Made by a program: the position numbers and the translations under genes
The notes under the pieces: model-generated
The model's input: only the letters and a program-made list of their open reading frames with translations
What the model was told of the DNA's origin: nothing
Databases searched by the model: none
Source: Dysgonomonadaceae bacterium zrk40
GTDB taxonomy: Bacteria > Bacteroidota > Bacteroidia > Bacteroidales > Dysgonomonadaceae
Assembly: GCA_016916535.1 (NCBI GenBank)
Contig: CP070276.1
Coordinates: 1,240,001-1,304,000 of the forward strand
DNA: 64,000 bases
Direction: 5' to 3'
Part shown: positions 46,784 to 55,971 of the stretch, piece after piece
How the letters are laid out: every line of letters starts with the position of its first letter
Position numbering within the stretch: position 1 is the stretch's first letter

Positions 46784-48478
46784 ATGCAGATAGATGCCCG
46801 TCATACACCCGACTACATCTTCGAAACCAGCTGGGAGGTATGCAACAAGGTAGGTGGTATTTACACCGTACTCTCTACCCGAGCCAACTCCCTACAGAAA
46901 CTTTACAAAGACCGCATATTCTTCATCGGGCCCGATCTATGGGAAGATAAGGAAAATCCATGGTTCCGTGAAGATCGGAGTCTCTATGCAGAGTGGTGCG
47001 ACTTTGCAAAGAGCAACCATAACCTGGAGATTCGTGCCGGGAGATGGGATGTGCCGGGAGAGCCAATAGTCTTCCTGGTGAAGTTCGACGCATTCTTCGC
47101 GAAGCAGAACGATATCTACACCTCCATGTGGAAAGACTATGGAGTGGATTCACTGCATGCATACGGCGATTACCACGAGTCGGTGATGTTTGCCGTTGCC
47201 ACCGGACTGTTGATCGAGAGCTTTTACCGGTATCACAAGCTGGAAGCGGACAACGTGGTTGCCCACTTCAACGAGTGGATGCTGGGGGCAGGTGCCCTTT
47301 ACATCCGCAAGCATGTCCCCAAGATAGCCACCCTCTTCACCACCCACGCCACCTCCATCGGTCGCTCCATTGCCGGCAACAACCTGCCGCTCTACGATCA
47401 CCTCAAGGAGTACAACGGCGACCAGATGGCCCGTCAGCTTAACATGACAGCCAAGCACTCCATCGAAAAGAAAGCAGCCCAGCATGTAGACTGCTTCACC
47501 ACCGTAAGCGACATCACCGCCCGGGAGTGTGCACAGTTGCTGCAGCGACAGCCTGATGTGGTCACCCCCAACGGGTTCGAAAAGGATTTCATCCCGAAGG
47601 GTAAAGAGTACCGGGAGGCACGAGAACGTGCTCGCGGCATACTGCTGCAAGTAGCAGAGAAGATGCTGGGCCACACTGTCGATCCCGATGCACTGCTGAT
47701 AGGAACCAGTGGCCGTTATGAGTACAGGAACAAGGGTTTGGATATCTACGTGGAAGCGATGAACCGTCTCCGCAAAATGCCCGGTGTGACGAAGGATGTG
47801 ATTGCCTTCATCATGGTGCCCGGATGGATCAAAGGGCCGCGTGCCGACTTGCAGGCAGCACTGCGGGGTGAGAAGCATGCGAAGGGCTCATCAGGCAAGA
47901 GAGAGTGTCCCTTCGTGACACATGAACTGATGGAACCGGAGCATGACAACATCCTGAACCAGGTGCACCATGCCGGATTCTGCAACTCGGCAGATGAACG
48001 GGTGAAGATCATCTTCGTGCCCTCCTACCTCAACGGTGACGACGGCATCTTCAACCTGCCCTATTATGACCTGTTGATTGGACTTGATCTTTCAATCTTC
48101 CCATCCTACTACGAGCCATGGGGCTACACACCCCACGAAAGCGTGGCTTTCTCAATCCCCACCATCACCACCTCGCTGGCCGGATTTGGGGTATGGGCAC
48201 AGAAACAAGGCGACAAAAAAGGAATGGACGACGGCATCGAGGTGATCCACCGCGATGACAGCAACCATGGTGAGGTAGCCGAGGAGATCGCGCTGCTGGT
48301 GCTCGACTTCTCACAGAAAAGCACCGAACAGGTGAAGCTTTTGAAGAAATGCGCTGCGTCACTGTCAGACAAAGCCGATTGGGCACACTTCGTCTCCTAT
48401 TATCAGGAAGCTTACCGCAAAGCATTGCATAACTCCTTTGTCAGATTATCCCAGCCCTGCAAACTTAAAGCAGAATAA
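46784..48478 (+). CDS. Glycogen synthase, GT3/GYS-like
   Basis: 564 residues from ATG 46784 (MQIDARHTPDYIFETSWEVC); an in-frame TTG at 46754 overlaps the -7 box and is unlikely. NKVGGIYTVLSTRA is the donor-binding loop near the N-terminus. AHFNEWMLGAG, LFTTHATSIGRSIAGNN, TVSDITARECAQLL and the C-terminal PSYYEPWGYTPHESVAFSIPT resemble the eukaryotic-type glycogen synthase family found in Bacteroidetes, not bacterial GlgA. It elongates alpha-1,4-glucan from an activated glucose. The glucan phosphorylase is the next gene. Confidence 0.9.
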   Translation: MQIDARHTPDYIFETSWEVCNKVGGIYTVLSTRANSLQKLYKDRIFFIGPDLWEDKENPWFREDRSLYAEWCDFAKSNHNLEIRAGRWDVPGEPIVFLVKFDAFFAKQNDIYTSMWKDYGVDSLHAYGDYHESVMFAVATGLLIESFYRYHKLEADNVVAHFNEWMLGAGALYIRKHVPKIATLFTTHATSIGRSIAGNNLPLYDHLKEYNGDQMARQLNMTAKHSIEKKAAQHVDCFTTVSDITARECAQLLQRQPDVVTPNGFEKDFIPKGKEYREARERARGILLQVAEKMLGHTVDPDALLIGTSGRYEYRNKGLDIYVEAMNRLRKMPGVTKDVIAFIMVPGWIKGPRADLQAALRGEKHAKGSSGKRECPFVTHELMEPEHDNILNQVHHAGFCNSADERVKIIFVPSYLNGDDGIFNLPYYDLLIGLDLSIFPSYYEPWGYTPHESVAFSIPTITTSLAGFGVWAQKQGDKKGMDDGIEVIHRDDSNHGEVAEEIALLVLDFSQKSTEQVKLLKKCAASLSDKADWAHFVSYYQEAYRKALHNSFVRLSQPCKLKAE

Positions 48479-48483
48479 AGTGT

Positions 48484-48491
48484 TATATTTG
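48484..48491 (+). promoter_or_regulatory. Candidate -7 box for glucan phosphorylase
   Basis: TATATTTG fits TAnnTTTG, giving a start near 48498 and a leader of about 100 nt with a GCCGC...GCGGC-type hairpin (ATGCCGCTATTCCGTTAGGCGGCAT region, 48507-48531). No convincing -33 box. Confidence 0.4.
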
Positions 48492-48600
48492 TTGCATGTA
48501 AGTCTGATGCCGCTATTCCGTTAGGCGGCATTATATATTATTGTACACAGCTATAGCTTATTCATATATTACGCATAAAAAAAAATTAAATAGAACCAAT

Positions 48601-51165
48601 ATGATCATTCAATCGAGTTATTCCAATGCTCCTGTCTGGAGAGATATACATGTGCATGCAGAGCTTCCTGCCGAACTGCGTCCACTCGAAGAGATCGCAC
48701 ACAACCTTTGGTGGGTCTGGAACGAAGAGGCCAAGGCTATTTTTGAAACCATGGATCCTCAGGAGTGGGAAAAGAGTGGCAAAAATCCTGTGGTGCTACT
48801 ACAGAACCTGCAGTCAGACACCTCTGAGCGCATCATCCAAGACAGTGTCATGATGTCACGCATCGAAGCGTTGTACAGCAAGTATCGCGATTACATGGCG
48901 GTTCCCCACAACAGCGATCGCCCCAGTGTGGCATATTTCAGCATGGAGTATGGCCTGTCTCACGTGCTGAAGATTTACTCCGGTGGTCTTGGCATCCTCG
49001 CCGGCGACTACCTGAAGGAGGCGAGCGACAGCAACGTGGACATGACTGCCGTAGGTTTTCTCTACCGCTACGGATATTTCACGCAGACCCTTTCGATGGA
49101 AGGGCAGCAGATTGCGAACTACGAGGCACAGCACTTTGGCAACCTTCCCGTCACCCAGGTGATGAATGAAGATGGTACGCCGACGATTCTGGAGGTGCCT
49201 TTTCACGACCGGATCATCTACTCGCACATATGGAAAGTGGCAGTGGGCCGCATCAATCTCTACCTGATGGATACCGACCTGGAGCTCAACAGCGAGTACG
49301 ACCGTTCCATTACACACCAGCTCTATGGCGGCGACTGGGAGAACCGCATGAAGCAGGAATTCCTGCTGGGCATCGGAGGCATCCATCTGCTCAACAAGCT
49401 TGGCATCAAAAAAGAGGTTTACCACATGAATGAGGGGCACGCCGCCCTGATCAATGTGCAGCGATTACTCGATTATATCAGGCAAGAAGGACTCACTTTC
49501 CATGAAGCACTGGAGGTGGTACGTGCCTCTTCGCTCTACACCGTGCACACACCGGTACCTGCCGGACACGACTATTTCGATGAACCCCTTATTGGCAAGT
49601 ACATGACACCCATCGTACAGCAGCTGGGGATCTCCTGGCAACATTTCATGGACATGGGACGTGCCAACCCGGGCTCACATGAGAAGTTCTCGATGAGTGT
49701 CTTCGCCCTCAACACGGCGCAGGAAACAAACGGCGTGAGTCAACTGCATGGCACCGTCTCGCAGAAGATGTTTCAGCCCGTATGGAAAGGTTACTTCCCC
49801 GAGGAGCTGCATGTAGGATACGTTACCAATGGTGTGCACCTGCCCAGCTGGGCCACCTCGACGGTGAAGGCCCTCTACGAGAAGCATTTTGGCGAATCGT
49901 TCTTCGCAGACCAGTCGAATCCCGAAATCTGGAGAAAGATCTGGGATGTGAACGATGAAGAGCTCTGGGACCTGCGCATGCACCTGAAAAAGAAGCTGGT
50001 CGACTATATCCAGGTGGAGTTTAAGGAGGGATGGTTGAAGAACCAGGCCGACCCGTCGCGCATCATGAACATGCTGGAGGAGGTGAATCCCAACGCACTG
50101 TTGATTGGCTTCTCCCGTCGTTTTGCCACTTACAAGCGCGCACACCTGCTCTTCACCGACCTTGAACGGTTGGCACGCATCGTGAACAACCCGAAGCATC
50201 CGGTACAATTCATCTTTGCCGGCAAGGCACACCCTGCCGACGGCGGCGGACAAGGACTGATCAAGCAGATCGTAGAGATCTCCCGCCGTCCCGAGTTCCT
50301 AGGCAAGATCATCTTCCTGGAGAACTATGACATGCGTTTGGCCAAGCGTTTGGTATCGGGTGTGGACATCTGGCTCAACACCCCCACCCGTGCACAGGAA
50401 GCCTCCGGCACCTCAGGTGAGAAGGCTGAGATGAACGGGGTACTGAACTTATCGGTGCTCGACGGATGGTGGTACGAAGGTTACCGCGAAGGTGCGGGCT
50501 GGGCAATCACCGACAAGCGCACCTACGACAATCAGTCGTTCCAGGATGAACTGGATGCCTCTACCCTCTACTCAATGCTGGAGAATGAGATTATACCACT
50601 CTACTATGCACACAACAGCCAAGGCTATTCGCCCGAGTGGATACAGTTCATCAAGAAGTCGATGGCAGAGATCGCGCCCCATTACACCACCAAGCGAATG
50701 ATGGACGATTACTTCGAACGATTCTACAGCAAGCTTGCCCAACGGTCGCAGCTGCTTCATGCCGACAACTATGCCAAGGCGAAAGAGATCGTCCGCTGGA
50801 AAGAAGAGACTGCAGCCAAGTGGGATACCCTTCAGGTGGTGAAGCTGGATTTTAACCCCAACCAACAGATGGCAAAATCCAAAAACAAAAACGAAATATT
50901 CGGGAAACTGGTGATCGACCGCAAAGAGCTCACCTGTGACCTCGGCGTTGAGTGCGTAGTGGTTGATCATGATCCCACGAGCAACGAACAGCTGTTTGTT
51001 GAATCGTGTGCATTTGAACTGGTAAAGCAGGAAGGCAGCCTGCTTTACTTTGAGACACACTGCGGACTGAAAGATCCGGGGGCACACCAGTACGGACTCA
51101 GGGTCTATCCCAAGCACCCAGACCTGCCGCACCGCATGGATTTCGCCTACATGCGCTGGATCTGA
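48601..51165 (+). CDS. glgP: Alpha-glucan (glycogen) phosphorylase, GT35
   Basis: 854 residues from ATG 48601; upstream in-frame TTG codons are unlikely starts. It releases glucose-1-phosphate from glycogen using PLP. The short N-terminal domain (LRPLEEIAHNLWWVWNEEAK) is typical of the GlgP group related to archaeal and Thermus enzymes. Catalytic features are SMEYGLSHVLKIYSGGLGILAGDYLK, the NEGHAAL loop, and the PLP-Lys region EASGTSGEKAEMNGVLNLSVLDGWW (about 620). The last ~120 residues are an extra beta domain. It pairs with the upstream glycogen synthase, and a bidirectional terminator follows. Confidence 0.95.
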   Translation: MIIQSSYSNAPVWRDIHVHAELPAELRPLEEIAHNLWWVWNEEAKAIFETMDPQEWEKSGKNPVVLLQNLQSDTSERIIQDSVMMSRIEALYSKYRDYMAVPHNSDRPSVAYFSMEYGLSHVLKIYSGGLGILAGDYLKEASDSNVDMTAVGFLYRYGYFTQTLSMEGQQIANYEAQHFGNLPVTQVMNEDGTPTILEVPFHDRIIYSHIWKVAVGRINLYLMDTDLELNSEYDRSITHQLYGGDWENRMKQEFLLGIGGIHLLNKLGIKKEVYHMNEGHAALINVQRLLDYIRQEGLTFHEALEVVRASSLYTVHTPVPAGHDYFDEPLIGKYMTPIVQQLGISWQHFMDMGRANPGSHEKFSMSVFALNTAQETNGVSQLHGTVSQKMFQPVWKGYFPEELHVGYVTNGVHLPSWATSTVKALYEKHFGESFFADQSNPEIWRKIWDVNDEELWDLRMHLKKKLVDYIQVEFKEGWLKNQADPSRIMNMLEEVNPNALLIGFSRRFATYKRAHLLFTDLERLARIVNNPKHPVQFIFAGKAHPADGGGQGLIKQIVEISRRPEFLGKIIFLENYDMRLAKRLVSGVDIWLNTPTRAQEASGTSGEKAEMNGVLNLSVLDGWWYEGYREGAGWAITDKRTYDNQSFQDELDASTLYSMLENEIIPLYYAHNSQGYSPEWIQFIKKSMAEIAPHYTTKRMMDDYFERFYSKLAQRSQLLHADNYAKAKEIVRWKEETAAKWDTLQVVKLDFNPNQQMAKSKNKNEIFGKLVIDRKELTCDLGVECVVVDHDPTSNEQLFVESCAFELVKQEGSLLYFETHCGLKDPGAHQYGLRVYPKHPDLPHRMDFAYMRWI

Positions 51166-51187
51166 TGATCCTAGATAAGTTATACGC

Positions 51188-51224
51188 AAAAAAAAAGCGT
51201 CTCCATAACGGAAGCGCTTTTTTT
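51188..51224. terminator. Bidirectional terminator between glgP and the AraC-type gene
   Basis: A nine-A run plus GCG (51188-51199) faces CGC plus a seven-T run (51215-51224), with TCC/GGA inside the loop. It works on both strands: for glgP reading right and for the AraC-type gene reading left. Confidence 0.8.
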
Positions 51225-51301
51225 ATTCACCGGCATGTCAGGCAAGATTGTCCGGATATAAAATAAAGATTGTGTCCAAAATCAATGAATCAGGTTGAGA
51301 G

Positions 51302-51775
51302 TTAAATCGCGTTGGACAATCTGCATTTTTGCGGTGAAATTCCGTATCGTTTGCTGAAAATCGTCACAAGGTGAGAGACACTTTTGAACTCATACATCCG
51401 TGCAATCTCGGTGATGGTGAAATCGGAGGTAAGCACCATTGAGTGAATCTCCTCCATCTTCCTCTCCAGCAACCACTGGTAAGGTGTCTGTTTAAAAGAT
51501 TTCTTGAAGTGGCGGGTAAAGGTACGGAGGCATTGATATCCACACAATGATGCCAGCTCATTTATCGTCCTCACTGAATTGTAGTTGGCGAGTACCTTGT
51601 CTTCAAAGCTCTTTATCTTCGATGTACGTGGGATCAGCTTTATCAGCACGATCTCATTTTCGGGAGAGGCGGTGAAGCTGCTTTTGAGACCATCGGAGAA
51701 GGTGAAGGTACAGGCCTGTACATCGGTCAGCAGATATTTCCGCTCATCAACAGGGTTATCAGTTTTCCTTTTCAT
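51302..51775 (-). CDS. Short AraC-family transcriptional regulator
   Basis: 157 residues. An N-terminal part of about 55 residues has no recognisable domain, and the AraC-type double HTH follows (about 60-150): INELASLCGYQCLRTFTRHFKKSFKQTPYQWL, then ITEIARMYEFKSVSHLVTIFSKRYGISPQKCR. There is no full ligand-binding domain. Its ATG lies one base after the stop of the DUF3244 gene, so the two are translationally coupled. That pairing suggests it responds to or controls the exported protein's locus (inference). Confidence 0.85.
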   Translation of the reverse strand: MKRKTDNPVDERKYLLTDVQACTFTFSDGLKSSFTASPENEIVLIKLIPRTSKIKSFEDKVLANYNSVRTINELASLCGYQCLRTFTRHFKKSFKQTPYQWLLERKMEEIHSMVLTSDFTITEIARMYEFKSVSHLVTIFSKRYGISPQKCRLSNAI

Positions 51776-51776
51776 C

Positions 51777-52193
51777 TTACTTTACTTTCATAAATTTACC
51801 TGAATAGATGGTCGCATCATCCTGTATCACACGGATGGTATATTTGCCATTTTTAAGGCCTGAGAGGTTAAGTACCTCAAAACCCATGTCAAACACCTGG
51901 AAGAAGCTCTGTCTTGAGCCGCCTTCACCTATCACCTCTATCCAAGCTCCGCCGCGGAAGTTCTGTACAGCTACTGACACCACGTCATCCATCACATAGG
52001 CATCTACGGTGGAAGGAGCAGACATCAATGTGGAACTGGTCATCATTGTAGCCGAATTGGTCGGCACGGCGCGGGTGGTGCCTCCTTGTCGGCTCAACTC
52101 AATCTTATCCTCTACCGGATCCTGAGCCTGAGCCTGGATGAAAATTCCCTGGCAGAGTAAAAAAACAAACGACGCAAAGATTAATTTTTTCAT
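51777..52193 (-). CDS. Secreted DUF3244 protein
   Basis: 138 residues with a signal peptide (KKLIFASFVFLLCQGIFIQAQA, cleavage about residue 23-24). A Thr/Ser/Met-rich linker (AVPTNSATMMTSSTLMSAPS) leads into a single beta-sandwich with FDMGFEVLNLSGLKNGKYTI, a Por-tail or Ig-like pattern, seen in DUF3244 proteins of Bacteroides. The family function is unknown. Its start is about 200 nt from the next gene's end. It is followed by the coupled AraC-type regulator. Confidence 0.82.
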   Translation of the reverse strand: MKKLIFASFVFLLCQGIFIQAQAQDPVEDKIELSRQGGTTRAVPTNSATMMTSSTLMSAPSTVDAYVMDDVVSVAVQNFRGGAWIEVIGEGGSRQSFFQVFDMGFEVLNLSGLKNGKYTIRVIQDDATIYSGKFMKVK

Positions 52194-52399
52194 ACCTCAA
52201 CTATTTTTTTAATGTGTGTAAATACGAATTTTAAATGTTGTGCATTCAGAGCAATGTGATCAAAAATAACATTACAAATAGATGACACAAAAATAACTCC
52301 TGAAAGAGCAAAATACAATAGCCATTGTGAAATTTAACGGCAAAAAGGATGCTATTATGCTTATTTACTGCTTCTTAACAAACAGCAATTTAACGGTGG

Positions 52400-54070
52400 T
52401 TATTCATCAAAAAGAGCAGTTTCGAGTCCTTTTTCCGATATTTTTTTCTTCAGTTGCGATTTTCTGACACGAATGCTGTCAATGGAAGTATTGAGGAAAG
52501 TGGCCAACTGCCGGTTGTCGGCATCACAGGCAAGCAGCATCAACATCAGTTTCTCGTTCACGCTGAATGATTGTTCCTCATTGATCAATCCTGTGTAGGC
52601 TGTAAAAGTAGGATCGTCGGGGACCAGTGTTTTGGTGATGTCACGAAGGTCGGCATCGGTGTTTTTCAAAATCAGGTGCATCTCATTGTGCACCTTTTTG
52701 TTGACCGACACATACCGTTCTGCCAGTTTTTCAAATTCATTCTGCAGGAAAGTGAGTCGATCGGAGATGTTTCCATAGAGCTGTATCAGCCAGCGACGCT
52801 TACCGGCCTCCTCTTTCAGGATATCGGCCTGCAACTGTTGTTGTTTCACCCGGTGTTCGGTCTCCAGTAGCCTTAGTTGGGTGTTGCGTCTCATCCAGAT
52901 AGCATATACGGCAATAAAAAGTAGCAACAGAATGGCAATCAGCGAGAAGATTATGATCTTTGAGATTTGCTCACGGGTTCGCAACACTTCGTTTTCAGCT
53001 TCTGCAAGGTCATAGCGCTTCTCCATCTCGGCTACCTGAACATCCAGTCGTTCACTAAGTGACAAATTGTGAAGCTCTATCGATTTTTTGAGGTATTGGT
53101 TGGAGAGATTAAAGTCACCCATTTTTTCGGCTATCTGCGCCACATTCTGGTAATAGAGGTAGTTTTGGCGATAGGTACTGTCTCCAATCATTTCGATGGC
53201 TATCTGACCATAATAGAGTGCACTATCCAACTGTTCAAGCCCAACAAAACGGTCTGAAATGACAAAGTAGAGTCTTGATAAATCAATTACTTCTTTTTGT
53301 TTCTTAACAAGTTCTAATTGCATTTTTTCCCTCTCCAGCGCCATCTCCGGTTGGCCGGTAATATCGTAATAAATAGATTGAGCATTGAGCACAAAGTAGT
53401 CTTTTCCTGGCAACAAACCATAAAATGCAGAAAGTGAATCAAGATATGCTGCACCTTTGCTGAATTGTCGTTGTTGCATCTCATTCCAATAGAGTGCCAG
53501 GTAGGCATCAAAAAGGTGAGTTGAATCACCTTCAGCCCTTGCGCACTGTAGGGTTGTCTGAAAATAATTAGTTGCTGAGGGATAATTGCGACTGTTGTAA
53601 TGAATATTCCCCAGGAAATAGTGGATCATATAGCCAAGAGAGGGATCGGGAACAAGTTGCATCTCAAGGAGTTTATCCGCCTCACGGAGTGGCTCGTACA
53701 CCGTGCTGTCCTTCACTCCCATGCGGGTACGCACAATGCCTTGGTAGGCCAATGCCCGGATGAAGTTAGTGTTTTCAGGCTCAGACTTGCGGTAATAGTC
53801 TGTCACCGAATTGATCAGGGAATCACTGGTAAAGTTGACATAGGTCTTGTCGTCGGAGATCACCTTCAGCAGGTCATAATAAGCCTTTCCGCTGCGAGAC
53901 AAATCTTCTCTATCAAGTGATTTCAGGCTGTCAGATACACGCTGCGGATAGTGGTCGATCATGCTATCCCAGCCATTCAACCTGGTCAACATCTCCTCAT
54001 CGCCCCCTTTGTTGCAGGAATTTGCGAAAAGAAGGAGGAGAAAAAAGAGAAATGTCGATATGATACGCAT
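52400..54070 (-). CDS. Membrane-anchored TPR regulator with C-terminal HTH (second type)
   Basis: 556 residues from the ATG at 54070; the in-frame start nine codons earlier adds a polar stretch before the signal sequence and is unlikely. A lipobox FANSC follows a hydrophobic core (about Cys 19). TPR-like helices occupy about 60-330, then a coil, one transmembrane helix (IIIFSLIAILLLLFIAVYAIW), a second coil, and a C-terminal HTH (ACDADNRQLATFLNTSIDSI, RVRKSQLKKK). The architecture equals the 17.5-kb regulator, but sequence similarity is low. It may act on the DUF3244/AraC pair downstream or on the susCD operon upstream (inference). Confidence 0.82.
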   Translation of the reverse strand: MRIISTFLFFLLLLFANSCNKGGDEEMLTRLNGWDSMIDHYPQRVSDSLKSLDREDLSRSGKAYYDLLKVISDDKTYVNFTSDSLINSVTDYYRKSEPENTNFIRALAYQGIVRTRMGVKDSTVYEPLREADKLLEMQLVPDPSLGYMIHYFLGNIHYNSRNYPSATNYFQTTLQCARAEGDSTHLFDAYLALYWNEMQQRQFSKGAAYLDSLSAFYGLLPGKDYFVLNAQSIYYDITGQPEMALEREKMQLELVKKQKEVIDLSRLYFVISDRFVGLEQLDSALYYGQIAIEMIGDSTYRQNYLYYQNVAQIAEKMGDFNLSNQYLKKSIELHNLSLSERLDVQVAEMEKRYDLAEAENEVLRTREQISKIIIFSLIAILLLLFIAVYAIWMRRNTQLRLLETEHRVKQQQLQADILKEEAGKRRWLIQLYGNISDRLTFLQNEFEKLAERYVSVNKKVHNEMHLILKNTDADLRDITKTLVPDDPTFTAYTGLINEEQSFSVNEKLMLMLLACDADNRQLATFLNTSIDSIRVRKSQLKKKISEKGLETALFDE

Positions 54071-54097
54071 TGTGCGAAATTCAAAAAATAAGGACAA

Positions 54098-55060
54098 AGA
54101 TAGTCTATTTTATATATAAAAATATGTTTAGCCTATCTTAAAAAGTTCGCAAAAGCAACGCATCAATTAGCAGAAAACAACTTCATACTAAATTCGCACC
54201 AAAGATATTAATACGTAATAAATAAATGACGGGATAGTAAAGATGGTAAAAAGATAGAAAAAGTTTAGAATAAACAAAAAAACAGGAGTAGACACACCCC
54301 GTGAGCGCTATGGCAACTTTCATACCGGGATATTGGCATTTCTTCATGACCAGTAGATTGAGAAGAAAGTAGTGTCTTGATGGTGAGCGATGAACTCACT
54401 ATCCTGGATAAAAACCTTTTAGTTATTTATCCTGTGGTTCAGCTCTGGCTGTTTTTAATCAACTTAAAACGGTGCATGCTTATAAAAGTAGGTATCAAAG
54501 ATAAAATGGAGTTGCAGAAGACTTACGCGAGGTCCTTCACTCCAGGTAAAAGCATTACACACGGGAGGATGCCGAGGAAAACACAATCCTGTAAATGATC
54601 TATACCACAAACTAGGTTGAACGGCTAAACAAGATAACCGCCGGGTGCTGAAGACGCGTGTTGCCACGCCCTACTAAGACTCTGTTTCGCTGCTCATAGG
54701 AAATGTGACGATGGTCAAACATGAATATAACAAGGTGTTACCCGATATAGACAAGGATGAATCGTTATTCCAGAGGGAGCTTTATATGTTTTCTCTATTT
54801 CTTGACAAAGGCCTTTAATTCCTCTAAGTTGGAGAGGGAAAAGAAAGTTACAGGCTACGCCGGTAATCATTGTTCAAGTATTGGAATTAAAAAATTGAGT
54901 ATAAGGAGTAGGTGAAAAAGAAAAAAATAGCTTTGAATCAAGGCTGACAAAGAACCTAGACTTGAGAAACACTAAATGTAACAAAACCTCTATTAAACAT
55001 ACAAATGATGCGATGATCCACCGCTACGCTAGCTAAACGTAAAAAATAGAATCAATTAAC
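54098..55060. other. Gene-poor, apparently decayed 1-kb region
   Basis: No convincing gene. Short frames at 54377-54598 (73 codons) and 54712-54819 (36 codons, coding an acidic MVKHEYNKVLPDIDKDESLF start) have many stops around them and no recognisable family. The GC content is higher than in the flanking AT-rich spacers, and frames keep switching, which suggests remnants of a deleted or mobile gene. I find no inverted repeats. Confidence 0.45.
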
Positions 55061-55067
55061 TGTCGAT

Positions 55068-55101
55068 AAAAAAACGGGATGACTTGAGAGCCATCCCGTT
55101 T
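55068..55101 (-). terminator. Terminator of the susCD operon
   Basis: Read on the minus strand, AAACGGGATG (from 55101 down) pairs with CATCCCGTTT (ending at 55073), followed by a run of seven T. It lies about 30 nt beyond the stop of the last operon gene. Confidence 0.88.
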
Positions 55102-55132
55102 ATGATTTAGTGAATAAATCAAACTAACTTTT

Positions 55133-55951
55133 TTACGGAAGGTATATGATTTCTGTTCCCCCACCAAAGGATCCTGCCGCAACAGTGTAAGCACCCACAT
55201 TCAGTACAACAGCATTATACTCGGGCAGATATTCACCCGTAACTGTCCCCATAGTCACAGGGCCGTATCCACCTGAACCAAAGTCATATATGATCTGGTT
55301 GGGCATAAGAATTGTATTATCCGCTTTAATCATAAATGCGAAATTGTTAAACCCAAATGGGGAAATCAATTTGTAGACATTTACACCACTTGCTTTATGA
55401 ATCACCGGAGTAAGAAAATCGTCTTCCGTTTCACCACCCCACCAGCCAGACCTCGAATCAAGCACGGCTGTACCAATAGACGTAAACTCGAGCGCATTGG
55501 CAGCCAAAACATTGATTGAGTTCTTCCCAGCCTGAGATACAGCATCATCTGCAACAGTTAGTTTAAATGGATAAGCTAGGCCTACATTCACATCCATACC
55601 ATCGGCTGAAATTGAAAGTGTACTCGGGTCAATAGATGCAAGATTTGAATAGGTTATCTCTACATATGTTTTACCAGAGCCATTAGAAAATTGCGCTTGT
55701 GCAGCGTTGAAAACATTTGTATAACCTGCACCGGTTGCAGTCAAATCAACTGATACAGAATAATCACCCTCTATGGAAGTTCTGCCAATAGGCACCTTGA
55801 TTGGCCCCTCACCCATCACCTGGTTGGTTGAACTACCAAGAAAACCAACCTTATTAGGTTCTCCCGAATACAATGCTCCTTCGGGCTTCTCACAAGCAGC
55901 GAAAAGTAAAACACCAAGGAGTATGAATAAAAGATTTCTATATTTTTTCAT
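55133..55951 (-). CDS. SusCD-associated lipoprotein
   Basis: 272 residues with a lipoprotein signal ending LFAAC (Cys 20). An N-terminal beta-rich domain (about 25-130, NKVGFLGSSTNQVMGEGPIK) looks Calx-beta/DUF4843-like, and the C-terminal half is Gly and aromatic rich (RSGWWGGETEDDFLTP, DFGSGGYGPVTMG). It lies 20 nt after susD and most likely is a surface glycan- or peptide-binding protein of this uptake system, the place taken by SusE/SusF in the starch system. The exact family is not certain. Confidence 0.75.
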   Translation of the reverse strand: MKKYRNLLFILLGVLLFAACEKPEGALYSGEPNKVGFLGSSTNQVMGEGPIKVPIGRTSIEGDYSVSVDLTATGAGYTNVFNAAQAQFSNGSGKTYVEITYSNLASIDPSTLSISADGMDVNVGLAYPFKLTVADDAVSQAGKNSINVLAANALEFTSIGTAVLDSRSGWWGGETEDDFLTPVIHKASGVNVYKLISPFGFNNFAFMIKADNTILMPNQIIYDFGSGGYGPVTMGTVTGEYLPEYNAVVLNVGAYTVAAGSFGGGTEIIYLP

Positions 55952-55971
55952 ATTTTCTTAATTGTTGAATT

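Noticed and set aside
54377-54598. 73-codon frame in the spacer downstream of the TPR-HTH regulator
   Set aside because: No recognisable motif, no promoter box, and neighbouring frames are full of stops. Kept only as part of the decayed region.
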